Notes: a model not told the origin generated them from the letters alone. DNA of 64,000 bases from Streptomyces canus (GCF_030815415.1 NZ_JAUSWW010000001.1:7378001-7442000); one strand, 5' to 3'. Shown: positions 8,071-15,770, numbered from the stretch's first letter. Made by a program: numbers and translations.

Positions 8071-8741
8071 GTGACCAGGGCCCGATCAAGGTGATGGTGG
8101 TCGACGACCACCCGATGTGGCGCGACGCGGTCGCCCGAGACCTGGAGGCGTCCGGCTTCGACGTGGTGGCCACCGCGGGCGACGGCGACCAGGCCGTGCG
8201 CCGCGCCAAGGCCGCCGGGCCGGATGTGCTGGTGCTCGATCTGAACCTGCCGTTGAAGCCCGGTGTCCAGGTCTGCAAGGAACTCGTCGGGCACAACCCG
8301 GCGCTGCGCGTCCTCGTGCTGTCGGCCAGCGGTGAGCACGCGGACGTCCTGGAGGCCGTGAAGTCGGGCGCGACCGGCTATCTGCTGAAGTCGGCGTCCA
8401 CCGAGGAACTGTTGGACGCGGTCCGCCGTACGGCCGTCGGCGACCCCGTCTTCACGCCCGGCCTCGCCGGACTCGTCCTCGGGGAGTACCGCCGGCTGGC
8501 CTCCGAGCCCGCGCCCGCCCCGGACACCGACCAGCCCAAGGCGCCGCAGCTCACCGACCGGGAGACGGAGGTGCTGCGGCTGGTCGCCAAGGGCCTGAGC
8601 TACAAGCAGATCGCCGAGCGCCTGGTCATCTCGCACCGCACGGTCCAGAACCACGTCCAGAACACCCTCGGCAAGCTGCAGCTTCACAACCGGGTCGAGC
8701 TCGTCCGGTACGCCATAGAACGCGGGCTCGACGACGAATAG
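8067..8741 (+). CDS. macR: NarL/LuxR-type response regulator, MacR-like
   Basis: This 224-residue regulator has a receiver domain (acid pocket VVDDH, phosphoacceptor Asp58 in LVLDLNLP, conserved Lys in YLLKSAS) and a C-terminal LuxR-type helix-turn-helix (LTDRETEVLRLVAKGLSYKQIAERL, HRTVQNHVQNTLGKL). The ATG overlaps the kinase stop (ATGA), showing translational coupling and a partnership with MacS. In S. coelicolor the pair is reported to regulate membrane-related genes and development; target genes cannot be read here. Confidence 0.9.
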   Translation: MSDQGPIKVMVVDDHPMWRDAVARDLEASGFDVVATAGDGDQAVRRAKAAGPDVLVLDLNLPLKPGVQVCKELVGHNPALRVLVLSASGEHADVLEAVKSGATGYLLKSASTEELLDAVRRTAVGDPVFTPGLAGLVLGEYRRLASEPAPAPDTDQPKAPQLTDRETEVLRLVAKGLSYKQIAERLVISHRTVQNHVQNTLGKLQLHNRVELVRYAIERGLDDE

Positions 8742-8813
8742 AACCGCGCGCTTGACGGTGCGTAAACCAACGACCATCTGATTCACCGGAATTGCCCTTC
8801 CCGCCCATCGCTG

Positions 8814-8829
8814 TGTGACCTGGATCACC
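8814..8829. promoter_or_regulatory. CRP/FNR-like palindrome upstream of phosphofructokinase
   Basis: TGTGA-N6-TCACC matches nine of ten arm positions of the enterobacterial CRP consensus and sits 45 nt before the pfk ATG. Streptomyces has a Crp orthologue with a related site. Binding is not shown here. Confidence 0.4.
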
Positions 8830-8873
8830 ATTAGCGTGACCCTCACAGGCAACCGCGGCGAAGGGACATTTCC

Positions 8874-9902
8874 ATGCGGGTCGGAGTACTGACCGGAGGC
8901 GGCGACTGCCCCGGGCTCAACGCCGTCATCCGGGGCGTCGTCCGCAAGGGCGTGCAGGAGTACGGCTATGACTTCGTCGGCTTCCGGGACGGCTGGCGAG
9001 GACCACTGGAGAACGACACCGTCCGCCTCGACATCCCCGCCGTGCGCGGCATCCTGCCCCGCGGCGGCACCATCCTCGGCTCCTCGCGGACCAACCCCCT
9101 GAAGGTGGAGGACGGTATCCGCCGCATCAAGGAGAACCTCGCCAAGCAGGAGGTCGAGGCGCTCATCGCCATCGGCGGCGAGGACACCCTGGGCGTGGCG
9201 GCACGGCTCAACGACGAGTACGGCGTCCCCGTCGTCGCCGTACCCAAGACCATCGACAACGACCTGTCCGCCACCGACTACACCTTCGGCTTCGACACCG
9301 CGGTCGGCATCGCCACGGAGGCGATCGACCGGCTGCACACCACCGCCGAGTCCCATATGCGGGTCCTGGTCTGCGAGGTCATGGGCCGGCACGCGGGCTG
9401 GATCGCCATCCACTCGGGGCTGGCCGGCGGCGCCAACGTCATCCTCATCCCCGAACAGCGCTTCGACGTCGACAAGGTGTGCGCCTGGGTGACCTCCCGC
9501 TTCAAGGCCTCGTACGCCCCGATCGTGGTCGTCGCCGAGGGTGCCATGCCCAAGGACGGCGACGCGGTCCTCAAGGACGAGTCGCTGGACTCCTTCGGAC
9601 ACGTCCGGCTGTCCGGGGTCGGCGAGTGGCTGGCCAAGGAGATCGAGAAGCGGACCGGCAAGGAGGCCCGCACGACGGTCCTCGGGCACATCCAGCGCGG
9701 CGGCACCCCCAGTGCCTTCGACCGCTGGCTCGCCACCCGCTTCGGCCTGCACGCCATCGAGGCCGTCCGGGACGGCGACTTCGGCAAGATGGTCGCGCTG
9801 CGCGGCACGGACATCGTGCGGGTGCCGATCGCGGAGGCGACGGCCAAGCTGAAGACGGTGGACCCGAAGCTGTACGAGGAGGTCGGGGTGTTCTTCGGCT
9901 GA
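8874..9902 (+). CDS. pfkA: 6-phosphofructokinase
   Basis: Phosphorylates fructose 6-phosphate in glycolysis. The 342 residues match the Streptomyces PfkA paralogues (closest to the one called PfkA2 in S. coelicolor). Motifs: GGGDCPGLN (8-16), GGEDTLG (101-107), PKTIDND (124-130, catalytic Asp128) and MGRHAGWIA. The pair Asp104/Lys125 is what PPi-dependent enzymes carry (ATP enzymes usually have Gly at both), yet actinomycete enzymes of this type are reported to use ATP. An AAGGGA RBS precedes the ATG, a CRP-like site lies upstream, and a strong terminator follows. Confidence 0.93.
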   Translation: MRVGVLTGGGDCPGLNAVIRGVVRKGVQEYGYDFVGFRDGWRGPLENDTVRLDIPAVRGILPRGGTILGSSRTNPLKVEDGIRRIKENLAKQEVEALIAIGGEDTLGVAARLNDEYGVPVVAVPKTIDNDLSATDYTFGFDTAVGIATEAIDRLHTTAESHMRVLVCEVMGRHAGWIAIHSGLAGGANVILIPEQRFDVDKVCAWVTSRFKASYAPIVVVAEGAMPKDGDAVLKDESLDSFGHVRLSGVGEWLAKEIEKRTGKEARTTVLGHIQRGGTPSAFDRWLATRFGLHAIEAVRDGDFGKMVALRGTDIVRVPIAEATAKLKTVDPKLYEEVGVFFG

Positions 9903-9953
9903 GACCGGAGGCCGGGAGTAACTCCCCTTCCTGTGACATGAGTTGTGCGACAT

Positions 9954-9988
9954 CCGAACGCCGCCGCGGTTACCGTGGCGGCGTTCGG
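9954..9988 (+). terminator. Hairpin terminator after pfkA
   Basis: A 12-bp perfect stem (9954-9965/9977-9988) continues through a G-T pair and CGG/CCG to a TTA loop at 9970-9972, giving 16 pairs. There is no T-run, as usual in Streptomyces. Confidence 0.8.
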
Positions 9989-10011
9989 CGCAGATGTCGC
10001 GGGGAGGACCG

Positions 10012-10288
10012 ATGGTCGGGTGGTGGAGCGGGCGGGCGCTGCCTCAGCGGCACGAGGGGGAACTTGCCGCGGTCTGGCCGTCCGTACGGCAGGTGGCCGG
10101 GCTCGGCGAGCTGCCTGGTCGCCGGCAGACACCCCACCCAGACCCAGGCCACGGGAACCCCACGCACGATGTCGCCCGTAGCACCGCGCGCTCTGCATCT
10201 CGAACGCCTGCACAGGCGCCTCGCCGAGCCCCGCCCGTTCCCGCAGCAGGGGCGCGCGCTGACGGAGCGGCTCCGCGGGGGTCTGTGA
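10012..10288 (+). pseudogene. Possible frameshifted small ORF of unknown family
   Basis: An ATG at 10012 follows a good RBS (GGGGAGGA). Frame 1 reads about 35 plausible residues (MVGWWSGRALPQ... to AGLGELP); near 10115-10120 the GC-rich third-position pattern moves to frame 2, which reads LVAGRHPTQTQATG to a stop at 10288. Joined, this gives about 91 residues. I do not recognise the protein. It lies beside a clear pseudogene, which makes decay plausible, but a non-coding origin cannot be excluded. Confidence 0.3.
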
Positions 10289-10334
10289 GATATTCGCCAG
10301 TACCAGACAATTCCGGCGCACCTCGGAGGGCCGC

Positions 10335-10866
10335 GTGGAGATCCTCGCCTTCGGAGTCCAGGCGGACGAGAAGCCCCTGATCCAGCAGGCCTTCCGGGGC
10401 CATCACGAGGTCCGCTGTCTCGACGTCTTCCTCAACGAGGACACCGCCCCCATCGCGGCCGGCTACGAGGTGATCTCCACCGCGTCAACGCCGAACTCGG
10501 CGCCGGTGTCCTGGAGGTCCTCGCGGCCGGCGGCACGCGGATGATCGCCCAGCGGTCCACCGGGTTCAACAACATCGACCTCAAGGCCGCCGAACGGCTC
10601 GGCATGACGGTCGCCCGGGTCTCGTACTACTCGCCGTACTCCGTCGCCGAGTTCGCCTGGACCCTCGCCATGGCGGTCAACCGCCGTATCGTCCGTGCCT
10701 CCACCCGCACCCGCGACTTCGACTTCCGTCTCGACGGCCTGATGGGCCGCGACCTGCGCGGCCGCACCGCCGGAGTCCTCGGCACCGGCAAGATCGGCGA
10801 GGCCTTCACCCGGATCGCCCATGGCTTCGGCATGCGCTTGCTGGGGTGGGACGTCGCCGAGATCCT
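10335..10866 (+). pseudogene. D-lactate dehydrogenase (2-hydroxyacid dehydrogenase), broken
   Basis: A GTG at 10335 with GGAGGG starts MEILAFGVQADEKPLI, the N-terminus of a D-isomer-specific 2-hydroxyacid dehydrogenase. The frame is lost at about 10481-10484 (one base missing) and continues as VNAELGAGVLEVLAAGGTRMIAQRSTGFNNIDL, then the NAD-binding GVLGTGKIGEAFTRIAHGFGMRLLGWDVAE. Homology stops there (about 10866), so roughly the C-terminal 150 residues, including the catalytic Arg, Glu and His region, are missing. Intact homologues have about 330 residues. What follows looks like the end of an IS200/IS605-type element, so loss probably came with an insertion or deletion event. Confidence 0.85.
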
Positions 10867-11142
10867 GGCGCGAAAGGAACGCGGCATGAAATCGGCGTCG
10901 ACACGGCCCCCAAGGAGCAGAATCCGCCAACTCTGATCAGGTCGAGGCGGGGCACTCTCTCGGCCGGTATCGACAGTGACGTGCCAAGCGAGAACCAAGC
11001 TGGCGCGAGAATTCTCATTCCTTGGGGAAACCGGGCTGGTTCCAACCCGGCTGGTGTTGATCGCGTAGGACTCGGCCGTTCGCTGAGCGCCCGAGCGGCG
11101 TGAGCCAGGAATCCCCTCGGACACCGAGGGGGAGGGTTCAAG
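10867..11142 (+). mobile_element. Remnant of an IS200/IS605-type element right end (omega-RNA scaffold)
   Basis: The segment ends with GGAAT, a hairpin CCCCTCGG-ACA-CCGAGGGG (11113-11131), then GAGGGTTCAAG. This is the layout of TnpB-element right ends (GGAATCCCC hairpin GGGGAGGATGTCAAG in common copies), where the omega RNA ends at TTCAAG and the guide would begin at about 11143. Further hairpins upstream (CCGGG/CCCGG at about 11030-11049, CTCGG/CCGAG at about 11070-11094) fit an omega-RNA scaffold. One frame is open to 11103, but I cannot identify TnpB motifs in it. Left end and transposase are absent. Confidence 0.5.
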
Positions 11143-11173
11143 TCCCACCAGGCGTACTCATCCGCACGCCATT

Positions 11174-11209
11174 CTGAGGGCGTCGCCGATCATTCTGCGG
11201 CGCCCTCAG
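11174..11209. terminator. Bidirectional hairpin between the element remnant and trpE
   Basis: CTGAGGGCG (11174-11182) pairs perfectly with CGCCCTCAG (11201-11209), extended by T-G and CGC/GCG, loop of about 10 nt. It probably ends trpE transcription from the right. Confidence 0.75.
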
Positions 11210-11224
11210 CGCACAACGTCTCGA

Positions 11225-13114
11225 CTACAGGGCCGGCCGTCGCTCCGAGAACGTGCTCGTCCCGCGCAGCTGACCCACCAACTCCCGTACGACCGCGGCA
11301 CCGTTCAGCGTGAGCACCGACTCCGGGTGGAACTGCACCCCGGCGAAGCCCGGCCCGCGCAGCGCATGCACCTCGCCCGAAGCGCTCCGGCTGACCTCGA
11401 CCTCGTGCGCGGCCAGCTCGGCCGCCGTCTCGTCGTCGCAGTGCGCCACGAAGCTGTTGTAGAAGCCCACGGTCTCCGGCCGCCCGAACAGATCGACCGT
11501 CGTCTGCGCGCCCTGGTAGGGCACGTCCTTCCGTACGATCTCCAGCCCCAGCTCGGCCGCCAGCAGCTCGTGCCCGAGGCAGACGCCGAGCACACCGTGC
11601 CGGTTCTCGCGGACGACATGGGCGGTCAGGTCACGCAGGAAGACCATCTTGGGGTCGGTGAGGTCGCAGGGGTCGCCCGGACCGGGGCCCAGGACCACCG
11701 GACCCTCATGAGCGAGGACCGCCTCGCGCAGACCGGGCTCGTCGTAACGCCGGACGGTGACGTCCAGTCCGCTGGACCGCAGCACGTGCGCGAGCATCGC
11801 CGTGAAGGTGTCCTCGCCGTCCACGACCAGGGCGTGGCCGGTGAGCTCCGCGTCCTTCCCGGGGGACTCCTGCATCCGCAGCCAGAACGGGGCGAGCGAG
11901 GACCGGCGGCCGTCGAGCGCGGCCCGTACCCGGGGGTCGTCGGCCAGCCGGGGACGTACGCCCTCCTCGCGCGGCCTCTGCTCACGCACGCCCAGCGCCG
12001 CCAGCACCCCCGCCGCCTTCGCGTGCGTCTCGGCCACCTCGCCCGCCGGGTCCGAGCCGCGGACGAGCGTGGCACCGACCGGTACCCGCAGCCGGCCGTC
12101 CGTGTCGATGTCCGCGGTGCGGATGAGGATGGGGGAGTCCAGGGTCTGGGCCCCGCCGGAGTCCTTGCCGAGCAGCGCCAGCGCCCCCGCGTAGTAGCCG
12201 CGCCCCCCGACCTCGTGCCGCTCGATGACCCGGCAGGCGTTCTGCACGGGCGAGCCGGTGACGGTCGCCGCGAACATGGTCTCCTTCAGCACCTGACGCA
12301 CATCCAGCGAGGACTTCCCGCGCAGCTCGTACTCCGTGTGCGCGAGATGAGCCATCTCCTTCAGCCGCGGCCCGATGACGACCCCGCCCATGTCGCCGAC
12401 GGTGCACATCATCTTGAGCTCCTCGTCGACGACCATCGACAGCTCCTCGATCTCCTTGCCGTCGGCGAGGAAGTCGAGCAGGTGCTCGGGGGTGGGGCCT
12501 TCGGCCGGGTAGCGGTACGTCCCGCTGATCGGGTTCATGACGACCGTGCCGCCGGACATGCGCACATGCACCTCGGGGCTCGCGCCGACGAGGGTCCGGT
12601 CACCGGTGTGCACGACGAACGTCCAGTACGCGCCGCGCTCACCCTCCAGGAGCCGCCGGAACAGGGCGAGGGCATCGGCTCTGCCGAACCCCGGGATCTC
12701 CCCCTCGTACGTCCGCCGGATCACGAAGTTCGCGCCCTCGCCCTGCCCGATCTCCTCCCGCAGCACGCGCCCGACGATCCCCGCGTACTCCTCGTCGCCG
12801 ACGTCGAAGCCACCGCGCTCGACCCGCACGTCGTGCGCCGGGAGCTGAGCCAGGACCTCCTCCAGATCCAGCGTGTGGGTCTCCTCGGGCGTCAGCACCG
12901 CGAGCGGCGTCCCGTCGTCCCGCACGTCGAAGCCGCGCTCGCGGATCTGGCGGAAGGGGACCAGGGCGAGGCCTTCGTCGGGGAGGTCGGCGAGCCGGTC
13001 GTACGAGCTGACCGGGCCGAGCAGCAGCTCCACGGCCTGTTCGTCATGGCCCGGTGTGCGACGGCGCAGCAGGGCGAACGGGCGGGGATCGTCGAGCAGG
13101 TCGAGCAGATGCAT
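11225..13114 (-). CDS. trpE: Anthranilate synthase, fused component I + glutamine amidotransferase
   Basis: Converts chorismate and glutamine to anthranilate, the first step of tryptophan synthesis. The 629-residue protein has an N-terminal chorismate-binding domain (GSPEVHVR-like GASPEVHVRMSGG, NPISGTYR, ELKMMCTVGDMGG, TVTGSPVQNACRVI) to about residue 430, and a class I amidotransferase domain with Cys512 in GVCLGHE and His596/Glu598 in FHPES. Fusion of both subunits is usual for this Streptomyces gene. The ATG at 13114 follows GAGAAGGAC. Expression is controlled by the trpL attenuator upstream; aroH for the shikimate pathway is divergent, an obvious pathway link. Confidence 0.93.
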   Translation of the reverse strand: MHLLDLLDDPRPFALLRRRTPGHDEQAVELLLGPVSSYDRLADLPDEGLALVPFRQIRERGFDVRDDGTPLAVLTPEETHTLDLEEVLAQLPAHDVRVERGGFDVGDEEYAGIVGRVLREEIGQGEGANFVIRRTYEGEIPGFGRADALALFRRLLEGERGAYWTFVVHTGDRTLVGASPEVHVRMSGGTVVMNPISGTYRYPAEGPTPEHLLDFLADGKEIEELSMVVDEELKMMCTVGDMGGVVIGPRLKEMAHLAHTEYELRGKSSLDVRQVLKETMFAATVTGSPVQNACRVIERHEVGGRGYYAGALALLGKDSGGAQTLDSPILIRTADIDTDGRLRVPVGATLVRGSDPAGEVAETHAKAAGVLAALGVREQRPREEGVRPRLADDPRVRAALDGRRSSLAPFWLRMQESPGKDAELTGHALVVDGEDTFTAMLAHVLRSSGLDVTVRRYDEPGLREAVLAHEGPVVLGPGPGDPCDLTDPKMVFLRDLTAHVVRENRHGVLGVCLGHELLAAELGLEIVRKDVPYQGAQTTVDLFGRPETVGFYNSFVAHCDDETAAELAAHEVEVSRSASGEVHALRGPGFAGVQFHPESVLTLNGAAVVRELVGQLRGTSTFSERRPAL

Positions 13115-13170
13115 GGGTCCGTTGTCCTTCTCGGTGAGAGTTCACTGGGAGGAACGGACCCCGGAAACGC

Positions 13171-13197
13171 CGAAGGCCGCCCCTCGGGCGGCCTTCG
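13171..13197 (-). terminator. trp attenuator terminator
   Basis: A perfect 12-bp stem (13171-13182/13186-13197) with a 3-nt loop lies between trpL and trpE, followed in the transcript by GCGTTT. The leader sequence GGCGGCC at the end of trpL can pair with GGCCGCC in one arm, an alternative antiterminator. Confidence 0.9.
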
Positions 13198-13218
13198 CGA
13201 AGTCTTGCGTACGCGCAG

Positions 13219-13275
13219 TCAGTGGGCCGCCGGATGAGCGGTCCACCACCAGTTCTGGGTCGAGTGCGCGAACAT
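13219..13275 (-). CDS. trpL: trp leader peptide (MFAHSTQNWWWTAHPAAH)
   Basis: The 18-codon ORF has three consecutive Trp codons, followed by an attenuator hairpin and then trpE: a classical ribosome-mediated trp attenuator. A leader of this type was described for S. venezuelae trpE. When charged tRNA-Trp is scarce, ribosomes stall at the Trp codons and the antiterminator forms. A -10-like TAAGGT (13283-13288 complement) lies exactly 7 nt before the ATG, so the message probably begins at the A of the start codon (leaderless). Confidence 0.95.
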   Translation of the reverse strand: MFAHSTQNWWWTAHPAAH

Positions 13276-13371
13276 GCGACGCACCTTACCCCACGCGCAC
13301 CTGAGCATGGGTGCGTCTCACCTGTCGAGCCATGCGAAAACGACGCGACACGACCCCGTAATGTTGAGGTC
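13276..13371. promoter_or_regulatory. Divergent promoter region trpL / aroH
   Basis: A -10-like TAAGGT for trpL (minus strand, 13283-13288) and TAATGT for aroH (plus strand, 13359-13364) each lie 7 nt from the start codon. No convincing -35 boxes are seen on either side. Confidence 0.6.
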
Positions 13372-14721
13372 GTGACCGTGAACGCTAAGACCGGCCAGAG
13401 CGCCGGCAACACCTGGCGAGACCTGCCCGCGGCGCAGCAGCCCGAGTACCCCGACACCGAGGCTCTGCGCGCAGTCGTTGCGGACCTCGAGTCGTATCCG
13501 CCGCTCGTCTTCGCGGGCGAGTGCGATCAGCTGCGCGCCCGGTTGGCGGCCGTCGCCAAGGGAGAGGCGTTCCTCCTCCAGGGCGGCGACTGCGCCGAGG
13601 CCTTCGACGCGGTGTCCGCCGACCACATCCGCAACAAGCTCAAGACCCTGCTCCAGATGGGCGCCGTGCTGACGTACGCCGCCTCGGTGCCGGTCGTGAA
13701 GGTCGGCCGTATCGCCGGCCAGTACTCCAAGCCGCGCTCCAAGGGCACCGAGACCCGCGACGGCGTGACCCTGCCGACGTACCGCGGCGACTCGGTCAAC
13801 GGCTTCGAGTTCAACGAGAAGGCCCGCATCCCGGACCCCGAGCGCCTGAAGCGGATGTACAACGCCTCCGCCTCCACGCTCAACCTGGTCCGCGCCTTCA
13901 CCACGGGCGGATACGCGGACCTGCGCCAGGTGCACGCCTGGAACCAGGACTTCGTGAAGTCGTCCCCGTCCGGGCAGCGCTACGAGCAGCTCGCGCGGGA
14001 GATCGACAACGCGCTGAACTTCATGCGGGCCTGCGGCACGGACCCGGAGGAGTTCAAGACGGTCGAGTTCTACGCCTCCCACGAGGCGCTGCTCCTCGAC
14101 TACGAGTCGGCGCTGACCAGGGTCGACTCGCGTACGGGCCAGCTGTACGACGTCTCGGGCCACATGGTCTGGATCGGTGAGCGCACCCGCCAGCTGGACG
14201 GCGCGCACATCGAGTTCGCCTCCAAGATCCGCAACCCGATCGGGATCAAGCTGGGCCCGACGACGACGGCCGAGGACGCGCTGCAGTACATCGAGCGCCT
14301 CGACCCGGACCGCGAGCCGGGCCGTCTCACCTTCATCGTGCGGATGGGCGCGGACAAGGTCCGCGACAAGCTGCCCGAGCTGGTCGAGAAGGTCACCGCC
14401 TCCGGCGCGACCGTGGCCTGGGTGAGCGACCCGATGCACGGCAACACCTTCGAGGCGGCCTCGGGTCACAAGACCCGTCGCTTCGACGATGTGCTCGACG
14501 AGGTCAAGGGCTTCTTCGAGGTCCACAAGGGCCTGGGCACCCACCCGGGCGGCATCCACGTGGAGCTCACCGGTGACGACGTCACCGAGTGCGTGGGCGG
14601 CGGCGACGAGATCTTCGTCGACGATCTGCACCAGCGCTACGAGACGGCCTGCGACCCGAGGCTCAACCGCAGCCAGTCCCTGGACCTGGCGTTCCTCGTC
14701 GCGGAGCTGTACCGGGACTAG
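13372..14721 (+). CDS. aroH: Class II 3-deoxy-D-arabino-heptulosonate 7-phosphate (DAHP) synthase
   Basis: Condenses phosphoenolpyruvate and erythrose 4-phosphate, the entry to the shikimate pathway. The 449 residues are full length for the class II (plant-like) family: GGDCAEAF near residue 70, KVGRIAGQYSKPRS, YNASASTLNLVRAF, WIGERTRQLDGAHIEF, GIKLGPT, RMGADKVRDKLP, VWVSDPMHGNT-like VAWVSDPMHGNT and GGIHVELTGDDVTEC. I chose GTG 13372 because a -10-like hexamer lies 7 nt before it (leaderless); GTG 13378 is an alternative with GAGG 8 nt upstream. A terminator follows. It is divergent from trpE, and the mycobacterial homologue aroG lies in the same syntenic block. Confidence 0.95.
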   Translation: MTVNAKTGQSAGNTWRDLPAAQQPEYPDTEALRAVVADLESYPPLVFAGECDQLRARLAAVAKGEAFLLQGGDCAEAFDAVSADHIRNKLKTLLQMGAVLTYAASVPVVKVGRIAGQYSKPRSKGTETRDGVTLPTYRGDSVNGFEFNEKARIPDPERLKRMYNASASTLNLVRAFTTGGYADLRQVHAWNQDFVKSSPSGQRYEQLAREIDNALNFMRACGTDPEEFKTVEFYASHEALLLDYESALTRVDSRTGQLYDVSGHMVWIGERTRQLDGAHIEFASKIRNPIGIKLGPTTTAEDALQYIERLDPDREPGRLTFIVRMGADKVRDKLPELVEKVTASGATVAWVSDPMHGNTFEAASGHKTRRFDDVLDEVKGFFEVHKGLGTHPGGIHVELTGDDVTECVGGGDEIFVDDLHQRYETACDPRLNRSQSLDLAFLVAELYRD

Positions 14722-14762
14722 TAGCAGATCAGCAGCGGATGCGCCTGTTACAGGGGCATGAG

Positions 14763-14796
14763 GTGGGGCGCGGATCACATACGATCCGCGCCCCAC
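14763..14796 (+). terminator. Terminator after aroH
   Basis: A perfect 14-bp GC-rich stem (14763-14776/14783-14796) with a 6-nt loop, followed by TCCACTTTTG, is one of the few classical intrinsic terminators in the window. Confidence 0.9.
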
Positions 14797-14829
14797 TCCA
14801 CTTTTGTGGTCCCTGCGCGCCGGGTAAGG

Positions 14830-14848
14830 TTAGGTTAGCCTCACCGTT
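14830..14848 (+). promoter_or_regulatory. Iron box (DmdR/DtxR-type operator) before bfd
   Basis: TTAGGTTAGCCTCACCGTT agrees with the actinobacterial iron box TTAGGTTAGGCTAACCTAA at the left half and centre. It lies 46-64 nt before the bfd start, so iron-loaded DmdR would repress bfd. Confidence 0.75.
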
Positions 14849-14893
14849 CATCGGGGCGGCACCATTGATCTATTCCGGCAGGAGGTGAACCGC

Positions 14894-15118
14894 GTGTACG
14901 TCTGCAGTTGCTTCGGCGTCACCGAGCAGCAGGTCAAGAAGCATGCGGCGGACGGCGCCTGCACTCCGCGCCAGATAGCCTCCGCCTGCAAGGCGGGCAC
15001 CGACTGCGGTTCCTGTGTGCGGCGTATCCAGGCGCTGCTGGGCCGGGGCGCCTGCCCGACACGTGACCTCGCCGACCAGGGCCGGCCGGTCCTTGCCGGG
15101 CTGGAAGAGGCCGCCTAG
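14894..15118 (+). CDS. bfd: Bacterioferritin-associated ferredoxin (BFD-like [2Fe-2S] protein)
   Basis: This 74-residue protein has the BFD cysteine pattern: C-x-C in VCSCFGV at the start and C-x2-C in TDCGSCV about 34 residues later, ligands for one [2Fe-2S] cluster. Family members reduce and release iron from bacterioferritin. A perfect AGGAGG (14880-14885) lies 8 nt before GTG 14894; the GTG at 14885 overlaps the RBS and is rejected. The iron box upstream predicts expression at low iron. The gene ends convergently with bfr, both stops sharing one CTAG. Confidence 0.92.
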   Translation: MYVCSCFGVTEQQVKKHAADGACTPRQIASACKAGTDCGSCVRRIQALLGRGACPTRDLADQGRPVLAGLEEAA

Positions 15119-15594
15119 CTCTCCGGCTGCTCGATCAGCTGCGCGATGTAGAGCGCCTCGCCGAGCTTCTCCACCAGTTCGAGCTGGGTGTCGAGGTAGT
15201 CGATGTGGTGCTCCTCGTCCTCGAGGATCGACTCGAAGATGTTCGCGGACGTGATGTCGCCCTTGGCACGCATCACCTCGATACCGCGCTTGAGGCGGTC
15301 GATCGCCTCGACCTCGACCTGCCGGTCGGCCTCGAACATCTCCTTGACCGTCTGCCCGACCCGGACGTGGAACAGGCGCTGGTAGTTCGGCAGCCCGTCC
15401 AGGAAGAGGATCCGGTCGGTGAGCACCTCGGCGTGCTTCATCTCGTCGAACGACTCGTGGCGCGTGTACTTGGCGAGCTTCGTCCAGCCGAAGTTCTCCT
15501 GCATCTTCGCGTGCAGGAAGTACTGGTTGATCGCGGTGAGCTCGCCGGTGAGCTGCTCGTTGAGGAATTCGATGACCTCGGGGTCGCCCTGCAT
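15115..15594 (-). CDS. bfr: Bacterioferritin
   Basis: Stores iron as a 24-mer with haem. The 159 residues carry all ferroxidase ligands at canonical positions: Glu18, Glu51, His54, Glu94, Glu127 and His130, and the haem ligand Met52. ATG 15594 follows AAGGAG; upstream codons in frame lack an RBS. The stop TAG is read from the same palindromic CTAG (15115-15118) as the bfd stop. Its functional partner is the convergent bfd product. The upstream region (15650-15720) is unusually AT-rich with TAAG/CTTA repeats and probably holds the promoter. Confidence 0.97.
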   Translation of the reverse strand: MQGDPEVIEFLNEQLTGELTAINQYFLHAKMQENFGWTKLAKYTRHESFDEMKHAEVLTDRILFLDGLPNYQRLFHVRVGQTVKEMFEADRQVEVEAIDRLKRGIEVMRAKGDITSANIFESILEDEEHHIDYLDTQLELVEKLGEALYIAQLIEQPES

Positions 15595-15770
15595 CGCAGA
15601 GGCTCCTTCCAACCGGGGGGAACTGGCAGGTTGCGCCGCATCCTTGCACCGGTATCGAAGATCGTCCAGTAAGTCTTCACTTAGTAAGTAAGGGCATGCT
15701 TAGTCCGATTTGAGGCGAATTAGCAAGGGGCTGGTCATGTGCACTGCCCCGGGTCTGTCAGGATGGAGTC

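Noticed and set aside
11113..11150. TTCAAGT with flanking G and C runs, like a tRNA T-arm
   Set aside because: The T-stem has an A-A mismatch and no acceptor or anticodon arms can be folded upstream; the GGAAT-hairpin-GAGGGTTCAAG context fits an IS200/IS605 right end better.
15650..15720. Second iron box upstream of bfr
   Set aside because: The AT-rich TAAG/CTTA stretch does not align with TTAGGTTAGGCTAACCTAA over more than a few bases.
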